Below, piece after piece: positions 63,239 to 64,000 of a stretch of 64,000 nt of DNA (positions are counted from its first letter, which is position 1; each line of letters starts with the position of its first letter). The DNA is taken from contig OX387205.1 of NCBI GenBank assembly GCA_947561715.1, positions 7,569,001-7,633,000 on the forward strand. Direction: 5' to 3'. Under the pieces are notes generated by a model, which saw only the letters and a program-made list of their open reading frames with translations, was not told the origin of the DNA and did no database searches. The translations under genes were made by a program, and so were the position numbers. The DNA comes from Ascidia mentula. Taxonomy: Eukaryota > Chordata > Ascidiacea > Phlebobranchia > Ascidiidae.

Positions 63239-64000
63239 TTACAAATTTTCTTCACGTTTAACAGCATGTTGGGGATAGCGTTCGAACTTTTCTACATCAT
63301 CGCTAAAGCACATACTTGGTACGAGCTCACGGTTTTGCTGCAACTGTGGGCAGAAATTTCTATTGCCGTACATATTGTGTGTAATTCTGTTCGAGGTGTA
63401 AGAACTTGATGACAAATCGGTCAGATGTTTGCTGGTTCCGTCAGATTGGAGATCCTTGTTGTATTCTGTTAGTGCAGGAATGGACCTTATTGGCGACGAA
63501 GATTGCATAGAATAAATGTTGTAATGCTCCTCCGGCTGACTTATCGGCGTTGGCGATACAACTGAACGACCTGTGCCGCTATCATCGCTGTAATGTTTGT
63601 AGGTAGATTGGTTTTGAAACACATCAATGTCGGTTGCTATGTCCTGGTAAAACCGACGTTGTGGATCTGTGTTTGTGAACGGAAAAAAATCAAAACATTG
63701 AAAGTCTGAATCATATTGATTGTAAGACTGATGTTCGACGCGCATTCTTTTGTTTGGAGGTGGGCGTGATTCCGATTGATTGTCGGCATAAGCAGGAGGG
63801 GGATAGGACGGAAAATCTTGAACATATGGTCTTTTTGCTATGTTTCGACTGTCCATTTCCAATAAAGCTGTTACATCGCTAGTGTAATCTTTCTGGAACA
63901 CGTTCGGAAACGTAGCTTGTTGAACCAGAGAAGAATGTCCACAAGACTGACTGGAAACCATGCTGCTGCAATCTGTTGAAACATGGTTGCTTGCAGAACT
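63239..64000 (-). CDS. Partial protein, Ser/Pro/Tyr-rich C-terminal region; possible transcription factor
   Basis: A single long exon, open from the stop at 63239 to the window edge, encodes at least 253 residues. It is rich in Ser, Pro, Gln, Tyr and Asp, with a basic patch (PPPNKRMRVEH) that could be a nuclear localisation signal, a PPPAY motif (a possible WW-domain ligand) and a C-terminal KREENL. This is typical of the activation region of a transcription factor, but no DNA-binding domain lies within the window and the family is not identified. The frame remains open at the edge, so the methionine at 63961 need not be the start. Confidence 0.75.
   Translation of the reverse strand, partial: SSASNHVSTDCSSMVSSQSCGHSSLVQQATFPNVFQKDYTSDVTALLEMDSRNIAKRPYVQDFPSYPPPAYADNQSESRPPPNKRMRVEHQSYNQYDSDFQCFDFFPFTNTDPQRRFYQDIATDIDVFQNQSTYKHYSDDSGTGRSVVSPTPISQPEEHYNIYSMQSSSPIRSIPALTEYNKDLQSDGTSKHLTDLSSSSYTSNRITHNMYGNRNFCPQLQQNRELVPSMCFSDDVEKFERYPQHAVKREENL

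Overview
This window looks like genomic DNA from an ascidian (sea squirt), most likely Ciona or a close relative. It is AT-rich with compact, intron-rich genes. Predicted proteins resemble chordate families, and introns and intergenic DNA hold small mobile elements and ribozyme-bearing repeats. An exact 16-base match to the spliced-leader sequence I recall for Ciona (ATTCTATTTGAATAAG, followed by GT) lies at 43570-43585. All exons below were placed by eye from splice signals, reading frame and family resemblance; no alignment was run.

Layout. 1-1024 (-): the 5' part of RABGGTB. 2933-6521 (-): an epsin with ENTH domain, UIMs, DPW, clathrin-box and NPF motifs. 7692 to about 11194 or beyond (-): a Cables-type cyclin-box gene whose last large intron holds a 400-bp MITE with a perfect 9-bp target duplication. 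12-16.8 kb: mostly non-coding, with an unusual palindromic array of 9-mers. 16826-20777 (-): a complete nine-exon prostanoid-receptor-like GPCR lacking the usual TM7 arginine. 23.6-29.7 kb (-): two paralogous four-exon genes for small Shisa-like membrane proteins flank a third membrane-protein gene; a hAT-like element and a palindromic insertion sit among them. Each end of the palindrome encodes a type I hammerhead ribozyme, one per strand. 30323-31466 (+): a four-exon gene of unknown function. 32264-35449 (-): an HflX-type GTPase (GTPBP6). 35716-37673 (-): a 563-residue protein of unknown function. 37.7-45.5 kb: repeat-rich DNA with a decayed Gypsy retrotransposon, inverted repeats and the spliced-leader match. 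45512-48373 (+): a Syntaxin-binding protein 4-like PDZ/coiled-coil/WW gene. 49.0-52.3 kb: repeats and intergenic DNA. 52381-62582 (+): a very large gene of about 26 exons, all readable with phase-0 introns, encoding roughly 2000 mostly disordered or coiled-coil residues and one C-terminal membrane segment. 63239-64000 (-): the 3' coding end of a further gene running off the window.

The conserved genes (Rab prenylation, endocytosis, cell-cycle adaptor, mitochondrial GTPase, syntaxin-binding protein) are unrelated housekeeping or signalling genes and form no pathway cluster. The most distinctive material is the Shisa-like pair with its intronic hammerhead palindrome, the arginine-less prostanoid-like receptor and the giant phase-0 gene.
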